A stretch of DNA of 64,000 nt from Streptomyces caatingaensis (GCF_001187435.1 NZ_LFXA01000009.1:1-64000); one strand, 5' to 3'; numbered from the stretch's first letter, positions 17,052 to 25,877 are shown. The notes: generated by a model from the sequence alone, not told the origin. Numbers and translations: made by a program.

Positions 17052-18575
17052 CTACAGCGCCTGCGGAAACGTGAACAAACGACCGGGGTCGTACTGACGC
17101 TTCAGCTTCGCGAGGCGCGGCGCCGCGTCCCCGTAGTAGGCGCGGCGCCAGTCCTTGAGGCCCGCGTCCGCGTAGTTCTGGTACGCCGCCCCCGAGGCGT
17201 AGCGGCGCATCGCGGTGTGGATGCCGTCCAGCCACGCCACCTGGCCGGCGCCGGAAGCGCCGGCGCGCCACGACGTCAGGTACTGCGCCAGGAAGCGCGA
17301 GCGCCGGTGAACGAACGCGGTGTCCAGCGGCTTGACGCGGTTCACGGCGCCGCCCAGGGCGGTGAGCTGGATGGAGCCGCCGCCCGGGCCCCCGCGCCGG
17401 GCGAAGCGTTCGGTCTGGTCGAGGAGCGTACGGATGCCGGCGGCGTTCAGGGAACGGTCGTAGAAGTCCGAGCGCGCCGCGTACGTTTCGCGGCCGAGCT
17501 TGCCGGCCCGGTCGCGGCCGGGGGTGCGGCCGGGGAGGTGGGACTGGGCGAGGGTGAGGTCGCCGCAGCCCGCGTAGCGGCGCATGGCGTCGAGGTACGA
17601 GCGGCTGGAGACGGAGATTCTCGCCTTGCCGCCGCCCACCTTGGCGGCGAGTCTGTCGAGGGCGTTGGCGAGGTCGCCCTTGGTGCCGAGGGAGAAGGCG
17701 GCGACGGCGATGCGCGGGGTGCCGTGGTACGCGACGGACAGGTCGCACGCGGACCAGATCTCGTCCGGCTGGCCCGGCCCCCACTCCTGCCAGGCGCGGA
17801 GGACGTCGGCGGCCTTGGCCCAGGGCCAGGAGACGTAGCCGGACACCCCGTTGCCCACCCGCCGGGTGCGGAAGCGGAGTTCGGTGACGACGCCGAAGTT
17901 GCCGTTGCCCGCGCCGCGCAGGGCCCAGAAGAGATCGGGGTTGCGCTTGGCGTCGCAGTCGAGGACCTTGCCGTCGGCGGTGACGAGCGTGGCGCCGGTG
18001 AGGCTGTCGCAGGTCATGCCGTAGGCGCGGGAGAGGACGCCGTGGCCGCCGCCGAGGGTGACGCCGGAGATGCCGACGGTGGGGCAGGAGCCGGCGGGGA
18101 CGGTGACGCCGTGCGCGGCGAGGCCGGTGTAGACCTCCATGAGCTTGGCGCCGGCGCCGACGACGGCGGACGAGGAGCCGGTGGTGCGGACGGTGCGCAG
18201 CCGTGAGACGTCGATGACGAGCCGGCCGTCGCCGCCGGACCAACCGGCGTAGCTGTGGCCGCCGTTGCGGATGGCGACGGGTATGGAGAAGCGGCGGGCG
18301 AAGGAGAGGCAGGAGGCTATGTCGGCGGTGCCGGCGACGTAGGCGACGCCGGCGGGCCGCTGGCCGTCGAAGCGGGTGTTGTAGAGCTGGCGCGCGGTGG
18401 CGTAATCGGCGTCGCCGGGGCGGACGAGGCCGCCCTTGAGGCCCTTGCCGAGGGCGGTCCAGTCCGCGGCGCGGACCTTGGCGGAGGGGCGCGCCACCGC
18501 GGTGGACGGCCACGCCGCCGTCGTGATTCCCGTCGCCGCCGCTGCCGTCAGCAGCGTGCGCCTGGTCAAGGCCAT
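17052..18575 (-). CDS. Tat-exported FAD-linked oxidoreductase (BBE family)
   Basis: 507 aa from the ATG at 18575 (GGGGGCG upstream); the long in-frame extension to 19376 is a shadow over other genes. A twin-arginine signal begins MALTRRTLLTAAAA. The FAD_binding_4 domain has IRNGGHSYAGWS, whose His is the usual covalent FAD attachment residue, and GGGHGVLSRAYGMTCDSL, whose Cys fits the second (6-S-cysteinyl) attachment of bicovalent flavoproteins. The C-terminal berberine-bridge-enzyme motif includes YQNYADAGLKDWRRAYYG. It is thus a secreted, probably bicovalent flavin oxidase acting on a sugar or an alcohol; the substrate is unknown. It converges on the PAP2 gene. Confidence 0.9.
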   Translation of the reverse strand: MALTRRTLLTAAAATGITTAAWPSTAVARPSAKVRAADWTALGKGLKGGLVRPGDADYATARQLYNTRFDGQRPAGVAYVAGTADIASCLSFARRFSIPVAIRNGGHSYAGWSGGDGRLVIDVSRLRTVRTTGSSSAVVGAGAKLMEVYTGLAAHGVTVPAGSCPTVGISGVTLGGGHGVLSRAYGMTCDSLTGATLVTADGKVLDCDAKRNPDLFWALRGAGNGNFGVVTELRFRTRRVGNGVSGYVSWPWAKAADVLRAWQEWGPGQPDEIWSACDLSVAYHGTPRIAVAAFSLGTKGDLANALDRLAAKVGGGKARISVSSRSYLDAMRRYAGCGDLTLAQSHLPGRTPGRDRAGKLGRETYAARSDFYDRSLNAAGIRTLLDQTERFARRGGPGGGSIQLTALGGAVNRVKPLDTAFVHRRSRFLAQYLTSWRAGASGAGQVAWLDGIHTAMRRYASGAAYQNYADAGLKDWRRAYYGDAAPRLAKLKRQYDPGRLFTFPQAL

Positions 18576-18600
18576 GTCGCCCCCGTTGTTACCCGTGTTG

Positions 18601-18617
18601 CCCATCTGACTGATGGG
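18601..18617. promoter_or_regulatory. Inverted repeat upstream of the flavoprotein oxidase
   Basis: CCCATC-TGACT-GATGGG, a perfect 6-bp dyad 26 bp upstream of the flavoprotein gene start, in a good place for an operator. A further ACAGAT follows. The binding protein is unknown. Confidence 0.35.
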
Positions 18618-18717
18618 ACAGATGTCCGGGAGGGGGCGGATGGTTCCGCCGGTGACCGGCGGGCGCGCACGGCGGGGGATCCGGGGTGCGGCGGAGAGTG
18701 CGGGGAGTGCGGGGAGT

Positions 18718-18891
18718 TCAGCGCGCGGCGGCCTGCGCCCGGTGGGCCTCCGCGTCGCTGCGGGCCTGGGAGCGGGCGCGGCGGGCGGGGCCGAGCCAGC
18801 CGCAGGTGCAGCGGGCGGCGCAGAACGCGCCGCGTTCGCCGGTGGTGGTGCGGTGCTCGCCGTCGGGGGGCACGGGGTGCGTATCGGACAC
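18718..18891 (-). CDS. Small Cys-containing protein, 57 aa, unknown
   Basis: 57 aa from the GTG at 18891. It is too short for usual ORF cut-offs and lies antisense to spurious open frames. The central motif FCAARCTCGWLGPARRAR contains three cysteines in a C-x3-C-x-C arrangement, followed by a basic/acidic helix SQARSDAEAHRAQ. I recall similar short proteins in other Streptomyces. The cysteines could bind a metal, but no known zinc-finger spacing is complete. It lies upstream of the flavoprotein gene on the same strand and diverges from the lipoprotein gene. Confidence 0.65.
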   Translation of the reverse strand: MSDTHPVPPDGEHRTTTGERGAFCAARCTCGWLGPARRARSQARSDAEAHRAQAAAR

Positions 18892-18972
18892 GCCACCACG
18901 CTACCGGCCGTGACGGCGGCCCGGACGCGGTCGTTGGAAGGAACAGGTTCCACCCGAAGGGGGCTGACGGGC

Positions 18973-19899
18973 ATGGCGGCGCAGGGGCACAGACGCAGGG
19001 CCGCCATGGCCACGGCGATGGCGGGCGGGCTCGCCCTCGGGCTGCTGGTGACCGGCTGCGCCGAGCAGGAGCCGGACGGGGACGGGCAGGACGGGACGGC
19101 CGGCGGCGGCGCGGAGGCCCGCTGGGCGGTGCGGACCGCCGACGCGGTGCACCCGGGCCGGGCGGTCGAGGCGATGCGGCGCGTGGCGGGGGCGCTCGCG
19201 CGGACGGGCGGCGCGCGGGTGCGTACGTCCATGGAGACGGAGAGCGGCGGCACCCGGCTGACGATCCTGGGCCGGGGGGTGTACGACTTCGCGCGGCCCG
19301 TCGGCCGGTTGACGGTGCGGGTGCCGCAGGACGCGCGGGGGACGGCCGAACACCGGCCGATCACCGAGGTGTTCACCCCGGGCGCGCTCTACATGAAGAA
19401 CCGCGGCGCGGGCGTCCCGCCGGAGAAGTGGGTGCGCCTCGACACGGCCGCGCTGCCCGACGGCGACCTGCTCACCAGCGGCGCCACGGATCCGCTGGCG
19501 GCGGCCGAACTGCTCGGCGGGGCGCGGGAGGTGACCTCGATGCGGGACGAGGGGCTGGACGGGATGCCGGTGCGGCACTTCTGGGGGACGATCGACCTGG
19601 CCGAGGCGGCGCGGCGGGCGCCCGCGCGGGACCGGGCGGTGCTGACGGCGGCGGCGCGGGGCTTCTCGGCCGGGACGGTCGCCTTCGACGCCTTCCTCGA
19701 CGAGGAGGGGCTGCCGCGGCTGCTGCGCTACCGCTTCGGGGTCGACGAACGGGAGGAGGCCGCGGACGGGTCCGGGGCGGGGAAACGCACGACCGTGGTC
19801 TCGACCGTCGAACTGTCCTCCTTCGGATTCGCGCCCGACATCAGGCTGCCGGAATCCGGAGATATCTATGCGGGGAGGGTTCGTTCACCGCGGAAATAA
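18973..19899 (+). CDS. Lipoprotein, LppX/LprG-like in layout
   Basis: 308 aa from the ATG at 18973. A lipoprotein signal peptide ends in LLVTGC, with the lipidated Cys near residue 29. The mature domain begins after an Asp/Gly linker and has alternating beta-strand character (GGTRLTILGRGVYDFARPVG, KWVRLDTAALPDGDLL, GMPVRHFWGTIDL, LPRLLRYRFGV), a pattern seen in LppX/LprG lipid-binding proteins and related Streptomyces lipoproteins. Role at the outer face of the membrane is unknown. The GTG at about 18910 could extend the start, but the lipobox position favours 18973. Confidence 0.75.
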   Translation: MAAQGHRRRAAMATAMAGGLALGLLVTGCAEQEPDGDGQDGTAGGGAEARWAVRTADAVHPGRAVEAMRRVAGALARTGGARVRTSMETESGGTRLTILGRGVYDFARPVGRLTVRVPQDARGTAEHRPITEVFTPGALYMKNRGAGVPPEKWVRLDTAALPDGDLLTSGATDPLAAAELLGGAREVTSMRDEGLDGMPVRHFWGTIDLAEAARRAPARDRAVLTAAARGFSAGTVAFDAFLDEEGLPRLLRYRFGVDEREEAADGSGAGKRTTVVSTVELSSFGFAPDIRLPESGDIYAGRVRSPRK

Positions 19900-19958
19900 C
19901 GCGGCCAGGAGTGGTTGGCCATGGAAATGGTCCTTCTGTGTCATGCCCGCGGTCTGTG

Positions 19959-19980
19959 CCGGTCCCTAACCTGGGACCGG
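19959..19980. promoter_or_regulatory. 8-bp inverted repeat
   Basis: CCGGTCCC-taacct-GGGACCGG, perfect arms, between the lipoprotein gene and the 62-aa gene, about 50 bp before the latter. It could be the terminator of the first or an operator of the second; there is no U-run. Confidence 0.4.
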
Positions 19981-20031
19981 GCCCTCCTGGAGGGGGACCG
20001 CCACGACGCAAGACCCGAGGAGGTGAATCAC

Positions 20032-20220
20032 GTGGTTTCGCGGCGCGGTTCGTCGGCCGGTCCGGATCCCGTGGCCCTCATCGAGATCGATCTCTACGGT
20101 GAGTTGATGATCGCCGCGACGGGCGCGGCGGAGGAGCGGCTGAGCCCGGACCGCATCGACGAGGTGCTCCGGGTCGTGCGCTCCCGGCGGCCCGGGGCGT
20201 CCGGGGACGGCGACGTCTGA
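20032..20220 (+). CDS. Small protein, 62 aa, unknown
   Basis: 62 aa. The GTG start is set by the strong GAGGAGGTG 6 nt upstream; the longer in-frame reading from 19915 has no coding character before it. Contains DPVALIEIDLYGELMIAAT, a beta/alpha-like hydrophobic core, then an acidic/basic helix RLSPDRIDEVLRVVRSRR. There is no signal peptide or membrane segment. I recall short streptomycete homologues without assigned function. It ends 47 bp from the convergent csoR gene. Confidence 0.7.
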   Translation: MVSRRGSSAGPDPVALIEIDLYGELMIAATGAAEERLSPDRIDEVLRVVRSRRPGASGDGDV

Positions 20221-20267
20221 GGCCCGCCCCGGGGCTCTCCCGGGGTGGTGCCGCCGGGCGGGGCCCG

Positions 20268-20645
20268 TCAGGAGCGCAGCAGGCGGGCGATGGCCGCGGT
20301 GGCCTCGGCGACCTTGGTGTCGATCTCGTCCCCGCCCTTGACCGCGGCGTCGGCGACGCAGTGCCGCAGGTGCTCCTGGAGGAGCTGGAGGGCGAAGGAC
20401 TGGAGGGCCTTGGTGCCCGCCGAGACCTGGGTGAGTATGTCGATGCAGTAGACGTCCTCCTCGACCATGCGCTGGAGGCCGCGGATCTGGCCCTCGATCC
20501 GGCGGAGGCGCTTGAGGTGCTGGTCCTTCTGCTTGCTGTAGCCGTGGGGGCCGCGGTTGTGACCCTTGTCGCTCCCGGGCTCGCCGTGGCAGGGGGCCGC
20601 GGTGGGCTCGCCGGCGCCGGCCGCTGTGGTGTCCGTGGTCGTCAT
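20268..20645 (-). CDS. csoR: Copper-sensing repressor CsoR
   Basis: 125 aa, ATG start. The all-helical CsoR core is QHLKRLRRIEGQIRGLQRMVEEDVYCIDIL. The copper ligands are C67 (VYCIDI), H92 and C96 (EHLRHC), the usual Cys-His-Cys set binding Cu(I). The His/Gly-rich N-terminus (CHGEPGSDKGHNRGPHG) may add metal affinity. CsoR represses copper-export genes and itself when copper is scarce. A matching operator lies at 20702-20718, 57 bp upstream, so autoregulation is likely. The S. coelicolor/lividans orthologue sits in the same place, next to pit (SCO4136, from memory). No copper ATPase is in this window. Confidence 0.92.
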   Translation of the reverse strand: MTTTDTTAAGAGEPTAAPCHGEPGSDKGHNRGPHGYSKQKDQHLKRLRRIEGQIRGLQRMVEEDVYCIDILTQVSAGTKALQSFALQLLQEHLRHCVADAAVKGGDEIDTKVAEATAAIARLLRS

Positions 20646-20701
20646 GGCGTCCTCCGTGGCGATGGCTCCGGCATGTGCCCCTGGGATAGTGCCTCGTCGG
20701 C

Positions 20702-20718
20702 ATACCCCCACCGGGTAT
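20702..20718. promoter_or_regulatory. CsoR operator
   Basis: ATACCCCCACCGGGTAT: a pseudo-palindrome with TAC(C)n/(G)nTA arms, as in known CsoR boxes (ATACCCC ... GGGTAT). It stands directly upstream of csoR. Confidence 0.8.
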
Positions 20719-20821
20719 ATCGTACCGAAATTTCGGCGACGGGCCGGCCGTGGGGCCGTACCGGCTTGGTGAGCACTCTGCCCGATGGGCGACACTGAGG
20801 GAATGCCAGTTAGCCGCGGCC

Positions 20822-20844
20822 CGATGATGCGCCTAGCATCATCG
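20822..20844. promoter_or_regulatory. 9-bp perfect dyad before the pit operon
   Basis: CGATGATGC-gccta-GCATCATCG, perfect 9-bp arms, 41 bp upstream of the GTG of the Pit accessory gene. A TAGCAT -10-like hexamer (20834-20839) is embedded in it, so a bound protein would block the promoter. The regulator is unknown. Confidence 0.5.
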
Positions 20845-20885
20845 AGACCGAATCCGCTGAATCCGCTGCACCCCGAGGATCCCAC

Positions 20886-21506
20886 GTGCGCTTTCGTCTG
20901 ACCCCCAGGGAGACGAGCTTCTACGACATGTTCGCCGCGTCCGCGGACAACATCGTCACGGGCTCCAAGCTCCTGATGGAACTGCTCGGCGCGGAGCCGT
21001 CCGCCCGAGCCGAGATCGCCGAGCGGATGCGGGCAGCGGAGCACGCCGGGGACGACGCGACCCACGCGATCTTCCACCAGCTGAACTCGTCGTTCATCAC
21101 GCCGTTCGACCGCGAGGACATCTACGCCCTCGCGTCCTCGCTCGACGACATCATGGACTTCATGGAGGAGGCCGTCGACCTGGTCGTCCTCTACCAGATC
21201 GAGGACCTGCCCAAGGGCGTCGAGCAGCAGATCGAGGTCCTGGCGCGGGCGGCCGAGCTCACGGCCGAGGCCATGCCGAACCTGCGGACGATGACCAACC
21301 TCACCGAGTACTGGATCGAGGTGAACCGCCTGGAGAACCAGGCGGACCAGATCCACCGCAAGCTGCTCGCCCACCTCTTCAACGGCAAGTACGACGCCAT
21401 CGAGGTGCTCAAGCTCAAGCAGATCGTGGACGTGCTGGAAGAGGCGGCGGACGCGTTCGAGCACGTGGCGAACACGGTCGAGACCATCGCGGTCAAGGAG
21501 TCCTGA
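20886..21506 (+). CDS. PhoU-like/DUF47 accessory protein of Pit
   Basis: 206 aa, GTG start. All-alpha DUF47/PhoU-like protein with the two metal-cluster E/D repeats recognisable in HAGDDATHAIFHQLNSSF and RLENQADQIHRKLLAHLF. The signature TPFDREDIYALASSLDDIMDFMEEA is typical of Pit accessory proteins. These proteins modulate the low-affinity phosphate transporter encoded next to them, here only 6 bp downstream. The pair corresponds to the S. coelicolor pitH2 operon (SCO4137-4138, from memory). Confidence 0.93.
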   Translation: MRFRLTPRETSFYDMFAASADNIVTGSKLLMELLGAEPSARAEIAERMRAAEHAGDDATHAIFHQLNSSFITPFDREDIYALASSLDDIMDFMEEAVDLVVLYQIEDLPKGVEQQIEVLARAAELTAEAMPNLRTMTNLTEYWIEVNRLENQADQIHRKLLAHLFNGKYDAIEVLKLKQIVDVLEEAADAFEHVANTVETIAVKES

Positions 21507-21512
21507 CCCCCG

Positions 21513-22511
21513 GTGGACACGTTCGCTCTCGTCGTCACCATCGGTGTCGCGCTCGGATTCACGTATACCAACGGCTTTCACGACTCCGCGAACGCCATCG
21601 CCACCTCGGTCTCCACGCGGGCGCTGACCCCGCGCGCGGCCCTGGCGATGGCGGCGGTGATGAACCTCGCCGGTGCCTTCCTCGGCAGCGGGGTCGCCAA
21701 GACCGTCAGTGAGGGCCTGATCGACACCCCCACGGGCAACCAGGGGATGCTCATCCTCTTCTCCGCCCTGGTCGGTGCCGTCGTCTGGAACCTGGTCACC
21801 TGGTACTTCGGGCTGCCGTCCTCGTCCAGCCACGCGCTGTTCGGCGGCATGGTGGGCGCGGCGCTCGCCGGATCCTCGACCGTCTACTGGTCCGGGGTCT
21901 GGGAGAAGATCGTCCTGCCCATGTTCCTGTCGCCCGTGGTGGGCCTGGTGCTGGGCTACTTCGTCATGGTGATCCTGCTCTGGATCTTCCGGAAGGCCAA
22001 TCCGCACAAGGCGAAGCGCGGGTTCCGGATCGCGCAGACGGTGTCCGCGGCGGGTATGGCCCTGGGCCATGGCCTCCAGGACGCGCAGAAGACGATGGGC
22101 ATCGTGGTGATGGCCCTCGTCATCGGCGGCGTCGAGGACGCCGGGGACCCGATCCCGGTCTGGGTCAAGATCGCCTGTGCGCTGATGCTCTCGCTCGGTA
22201 CGTACGCGGGTGGCTGGCGGATCATGCGGACGCTGGGGCGGCGGATCATCGAGCTCGACCCGCCGCAGGGGTTCGCCGCCGAGACGACGGCTGCCTCCGT
22301 GATGTACACGGCGTCGTTCATGTTCCACGCGCCGATCTCGACGACGCATGTCATCACGTCGGCGATCATGGGGGTGGGGGCGACGAAGCGGGTCAGTGCG
22401 GTGCGCTGGGGTGTTGCGAAGAACATCATCCTGGGGTGGTTCATCACGATGCCGGCGGCGGCGGGGGTCGCGGCGTTGGCTTATTGGGCGGGCAAGCTGG
22501 CGGTTGGCTGA
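21513..22511 (+). CDS. pit: Low-affinity inorganic phosphate transporter Pit
   Basis: 332 aa, GTG start 6 bp after the accessory gene. Duplicated Pit signature: GFTYTNGFHDSANAIATSVSTRAL in the first half and ALGHGLQDAQKTMGIV in the second. PSSSSHALFGGMVGAAL and ISTTHVITSAIMGVG are the paired conserved Ser/Thr-rich loops. About nine or ten membrane helices. It imports metal-phosphate by proton symport at normal phosphate, complementing the PhoP-controlled pst operon 430 bp further on. Length is a little short of E. coli PitA but usual for actinobacteria. Confidence 0.95.
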   Translation: MDTFALVVTIGVALGFTYTNGFHDSANAIATSVSTRALTPRAALAMAAVMNLAGAFLGSGVAKTVSEGLIDTPTGNQGMLILFSALVGAVVWNLVTWYFGLPSSSSHALFGGMVGAALAGSSTVYWSGVWEKIVLPMFLSPVVGLVLGYFVMVILLWIFRKANPHKAKRGFRIAQTVSAAGMALGHGLQDAQKTMGIVVMALVIGGVEDAGDPIPVWVKIACALMLSLGTYAGGWRIMRTLGRRIIELDPPQGFAAETTAASVMYTASFMFHAPISTTHVITSAIMGVGATKRVSAVRWGVAKNIILGWFITMPAAAGVAALAYWAGKLAVG

Positions 22512-22943
22512 GGGGGGTGTTCCCCCGCCCCGCCCTGACCCGTCTCCACAGGGAGCTCCGCCCCTGTGCCACCCCGCGGGGGGCGGGGCCGGCGCGCCTC
22601 GCGCTCCCCGCAACCGCGCTGCGCGCGGTTGTCCTCAAGCGCCGGACGGGCTGGGTGCCCCTCCCCGACCTTTCACCGTTTCCCGGGGAGTCCCCCGGAC
22701 CCCCGATTCGCCCTCCGGGCGAAGTCCTCAAGCGCCGGACGGGCCATTCAGCCCGTCCGGCGCTTCTGCGATCGATGCGGCGCAGCCCCCGCCCCCGTGC
22801 CGGGTTGGCGCCGCGGCCGCGCCGCCTCCCCTCCCCCTCCGGGGGGATGGGGGGAGCCCCGGGGGAAACGGTGAAAGGGCGGGGTGTTGGGACGAGGCGA
22901 GTGGGCGGGCGCGTACCGCGTGGAGGGAGCGGCCGGGGCGGGG
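22512..22943. repeat. Non-coding repeat-rich spacer between pit and pstB
   Basis: About 430 bp without a gene. It begins with the GGGG-rich, post-stop element also seen after 17024 and 51215. Two direct copies of GTCCTCAAGCGCCGGACGGG occur at 22631 and 22724. The element TTTCACCGTTTCCCGGGG (22670 on) is repeated inverted near 22862-22882 and again near 51263. It resembles the short dispersed repeats that fill Streptomyces intergenic spacers. Confidence 0.6.
22730..22765. terminator. 15-bp stem hairpin, bidirectional terminator
   Basis: AAGCGCCGGACGGGC, loop cattca, then the exact complement. It stands between the convergent pit and pstB genes and could end both transcripts. The stem unit is a common dispersed Streptomyces repeat. 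Confidence 0.65.
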
Positions 22944-23723
22944 TCAGCCGAAGCGGCCCGAGATGTAGTCCTCCGTGGCCTGGACGGAGGGGTTGGAGAA
23001 GATCCGCTCGGTGTCGTCGATTTCGACGAGCTTGCCGGGCTGGCCGACGCCGGCCAGGTTGAAGAAGGCGGTGCGGTCGGAGACGCGGGCCGCCTGCTGC
23101 ATGTTGTGCGTGACGATGACGATCGTGAAGCGCTCCTTGAGCTCGCCGATCAGGTCCTCGATGGCGAGGGTCGAGATCGGGTCGAGGGCGGAGCAGGGCT
23201 CGTCCATCAGGAGAACCTGCGGTTCGACGGCGATGGCGCGGGCTATGCACAGGCGCTGCTGCTGCCCGCCGGAGAGCCCGGCGCCCGGCTTGTGGAGGCG
23301 GTCCTTGACCTCCTTCCAGAGGTTGGCGCCCTGCAGGGACCGCTCGACGGTCGCGTCGAGGTCGGACTTGCGCAGCCGGCCGCCGTTCAGCCGGACCCCC
23401 GCCACGACGTTCTCGTAGATCGACATCGTCGGGAAGGGGTTCGGCCGCTGGAAGACCATGCCGACGGTCCGGCGGACGGAGACGGGGTCCACGCCGGGCC
23501 CGTAGAGGTTCTCGTCGTCGAGGAGGACCTTGCCCTCGACGCGCCCGCCGGGAGTGACCTCGTGCATCCGGTTCAGCGTGCGCAGGAAGGTGGACTTGCC
23601 GCAGCCGGACGGTCCGATGAAGGCGGTCACCGAGCGCGGCTCGACGGTCATGGAGATGTCGTCGATGGCCTTGTGGGCGCCGTAGTACGCGGAGAGGCCG
23701 CCGACGTCGATTCGCTTGGCCAT
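22944..23723 (-). CDS. pstB: Phosphate ABC transporter ATPase PstB
   Basis: 259 aa, ATG start. Walker [11 protein letters not shown]-loop [17 protein letters not shown], signature LSGGQQQRL, Walker [14 protein letters not shown] and switch His in [13 protein letters not shown]. These, especially NPFPTMSI and [10 protein letters not shown], are diagnostic for PstB. It hydrolyses ATP at the inner face to drive phosphate import through PstC-PstA. Last gene of pstSCAB; 69 bp separate it from pstA. Confidence 0.97.
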   Translation of the reverse strand: MAKRIDVGGLSAYYGAHKAIDDISMTVEPRSVTAFIGPSGCGKSTFLRTLNRMHEVTPGGRVEGKVLLDDENLYGPGVDPVSVRRTVGMVFQRPNPFPTMSIYENVVAGVRLNGGRLRKSDLDATVERSLQGANLWKEVKDRLHKPGAGLSGGQQQRLCIARAIAVEPQVLLMDEPCSALDPISTLAIEDLIGELKERFTIVIVTHNMQQAARVSDRTAFFNLAGVGQPGKLVEIDDTERIFSNPSVQATEDYISGRFG

Positions 23724-23792
23724 GGGGTCACTTCACTTTCGGCGTTCAGCGGCTGGACCGCACTGAATGGTCGGACTTCGTTTCGCCGCCGC

Positions 23793-24875
23793 TCACCCTC
23801 GTCCTCCCTTGGGGGCCTTCCAGCGGGCGATGCCGCGGGCCACCAGGTTGAGGATCATGACGAAGGCGATCAGGACGAGGGCGGCCGCCCAGGCCCGGTC
23901 GTAGCTGGCGTCGTTGCCGGCCGCCCACTGCTCGTAGATGTAGTAGGGGAGGGAGGACTGGGCGCCGTCGAAGGGGTTGTTGTTGATCACCTGGGAGCCG
24001 AAGACCAGCAGGACGATCGGCGCGGTCTCGCCGGCGACGCGGGCGACGGCGAGCATGACGCCGGTGGCGATGCCGCCGATGGCGGTGGGCAGGACGACCT
24101 TGAGGATCGTCCGCCACTTGGGCACGCCCAGCGCGAGGGACGCCTCGCGCAGCTCGTTGGGGACGAGCTTGAGCATCTCCTCGGTGGAGCGGACCACGAC
24201 CGGCATCATCAGGATCGCCAGGGCCATCGCACCGGCGAAGCCGGAGTAGCCGAAGTCCAGCATGATGATCCAGAAGCTGAGGACGAAGAGGCCGGCGACG
24301 ATCGAGGGGACGCCGGTCATGACGTCCACGAAGAAGGTCACGGCCTTGGCGAGCCGGCCGCGCCCGTACTCCACCAGGTAGACGGCGGTGAGCAGGCCCA
24401 CCGGCGCGGCGATGGCGGTGGCCAGGCCGACCTGCTCCAGGGTGCCGATGATCGCGTGGTAGACGCCGCCGCCCGGCTGGATCGTCAGCACGCCGGCCAT
24501 GGAGTGGCTGAGGAAGCCCCCGTCGAGGACCTTCACGCCGCGCGCGATCGTCTCCTGGACCAGCGAGACGAGCGGGACGACCGCGACGAGGAAGCAGGTC
24601 CAGACGAGGCTGGTGGCGAGGCGGTCCTTGGCCTGCCGCAGGCCCTCGACGCGGGCGGTCAGCCCGTAGGTGAGGGCGACGAAGAGGGCGGCGGCGATCA
24701 GGCCCCACTGGAAGCGGCTGCTCAGCCCGGCCCCGAGGCCGATGCCGCAGGCGACGGCGGCGGAGAGGCCGGCGAGGGCGGCGGGCGCCCAGCGGGGCAG
24801 CCGCGGGCGGCGCAGGGTCGTGGACGGGGGGACCGCGCCGGCCGGCGCGCGCCGGCCCAGGGTCAGGTCGCTCAT
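23793..24875 (-). CDS. pstA: Phosphate ABC transporter permease PstA
   Basis: 360 aa from the ATG at 24875, which overlaps the pstC stop (ATGA). About six membrane helices; the BPD permease EAA loop is ELREASLALGVPKWRTILKVVLP, with MTGVPSIVAGLFVLSFW as the PstA signature. It forms the membrane channel with PstC. The N-terminus has an extra pair of hydrophobic helices before the core permease domain (WAPAALAGLSAAVACGIG, FQWGLIAAALFVALTYGL), longer than E. coli PstA (296 aa). Confidence 0.96.
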   Translation of the reverse strand: MSDLTLGRRAPAGAVPPSTTLRRPRLPRWAPAALAGLSAAVACGIGLGAGLSSRFQWGLIAAALFVALTYGLTARVEGLRQAKDRLATSLVWTCFLVAVVPLVSLVQETIARGVKVLDGGFLSHSMAGVLTIQPGGGVYHAIIGTLEQVGLATAIAAPVGLLTAVYLVEYGRGRLAKAVTFFVDVMTGVPSIVAGLFVLSFWIIMLDFGYSGFAGAMALAILMMPVVVRSTEEMLKLVPNELREASLALGVPKWRTILKVVLPTAIGGIATGVMLAVARVAGETAPIVLLVFGSQVINNNPFDGAQSSLPYYIYEQWAAGNDASYDRAWAAALVLIAFVMILNLVARGIARWKAPKGGRG

Positions 24876-25846
24876 GCCGTGTACTCCTTGCGGCGCGCGA
24901 TGATCATCCGGGCCGCGCCGTTGACCAGCAGGGTCAGGACGAACAGGACGAGGCCGGAGGCGATGAGCGCGTCCTTGCCGGTGTCGCCGGACTCCTTGAA
25001 GCTGCTCGCGATGTTCTGGGCGAAGGTGCCGCCGCCCGGGTCGAGCAGGCTCGTGGAGATCAGGAAGCTGGGGGAGAGGACCGTGGCGACGGCCATCGTC
25101 TCGCCGAGCGCGCGGCCGAGGCCCAGCATCGAGGCGCTGATGACGCCGGAGCGGCCGAAGGGCAGCACCGCCATGCGGACGACCTCCCAGCGGGTCGCGC
25201 CGAGGGCGAGCGCGGCCTCCTCGTGCATCTTCGGGACCTGCCGGAAGACCTCGCGGCTGACGCTGGTGACGATCGGCAGGATCATGATCGCCAGCAGGAT
25301 GCCGATGGTGAACAGCGAGCGCGGGGCGCCGTTGTGGTAGGCCAGGATCCCGGTCCAGCCGAGGTACTCGTCCAGCCAGGCGTAGAGCCCGCCCAGGTGC
25401 GGGACGAGGAAGAGGGCGCCCCACAGGCCGTAGACGATCGAGGGCACGGCGGCCAGCAGGTCGATGACGTACGACAGCGGCGCGGCCAGCTTCCGCGGCG
25501 CGTAGTGCGAGATGAAGAGCGCGATGCCGAGGGCGACCGGCACGGCGAGCAGCATCGCGAGGAGCGAGCTGACGACGGTGCCGAAGGCGAGGACGGCGAT
25601 GCCGAACACCGGCGGGTCGGTGTTGGCGTTCCACTCGAACGTCGTGAGGAAGTTGCCGTGGTCCTGCGCGAGGGCGTGGGCCGCGCGGACCGTGAGGAAG
25701 ACCGCGATGGCGGCCATGATCACCAGGAGGAGGATGCCGGAGCCCCGGGAGAGCCCGAGGAAGATCCGGTCGCCGGGGCGGGCCGCGGCCTTGGCCCGGG
25801 GTCCGCCGGGGGATGCTGCTGAAGTCGGTATGTCCATCTCGTCCAC
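24872..25846 (-). CDS. pstC: Phosphate ABC transporter permease PstC
   Basis: 324 aa. GTG start at 25846 has a GGAG about 5 nt upstream; an internal ATG (25837) is possible. Six membrane helices and the EAA loop HEEAALALGATRWEVVRMAVLPF; LLAAVPSIVYGLWGALFLVP is the PstC signature. It couples to pstA by a 4-bp overlap. It is separated from pstS by a hairpin-containing spacer (25847-25934), which would let the binding protein be made in excess. Confidence 0.96.
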   Translation of the reverse strand: MDEMDIPTSAASPGGPRAKAAARPGDRIFLGLSRGSGILLLVIMAAIAVFLTVRAAHALAQDHGNFLTTFEWNANTDPPVFGIAVLAFGTVVSSLLAMLLAVPVALGIALFISHYAPRKLAAPLSYVIDLLAAVPSIVYGLWGALFLVPHLGGLYAWLDEYLGWTGILAYHNGAPRSLFTIGILLAIMILPIVTSVSREVFRQVPKMHEEAALALGATRWEVVRMAVLPFGRSGVISASMLGLGRALGETMAVATVLSPSFLISTSLLDPGGGTFAQNIASSFKESGDTGKDALIASGLVLFVLTLLVNGAARMIIARRKEYTA

Positions 25847-25877
25847 GGGAGTCTCCGGTGTGCGGCGGTGCGCCGGA

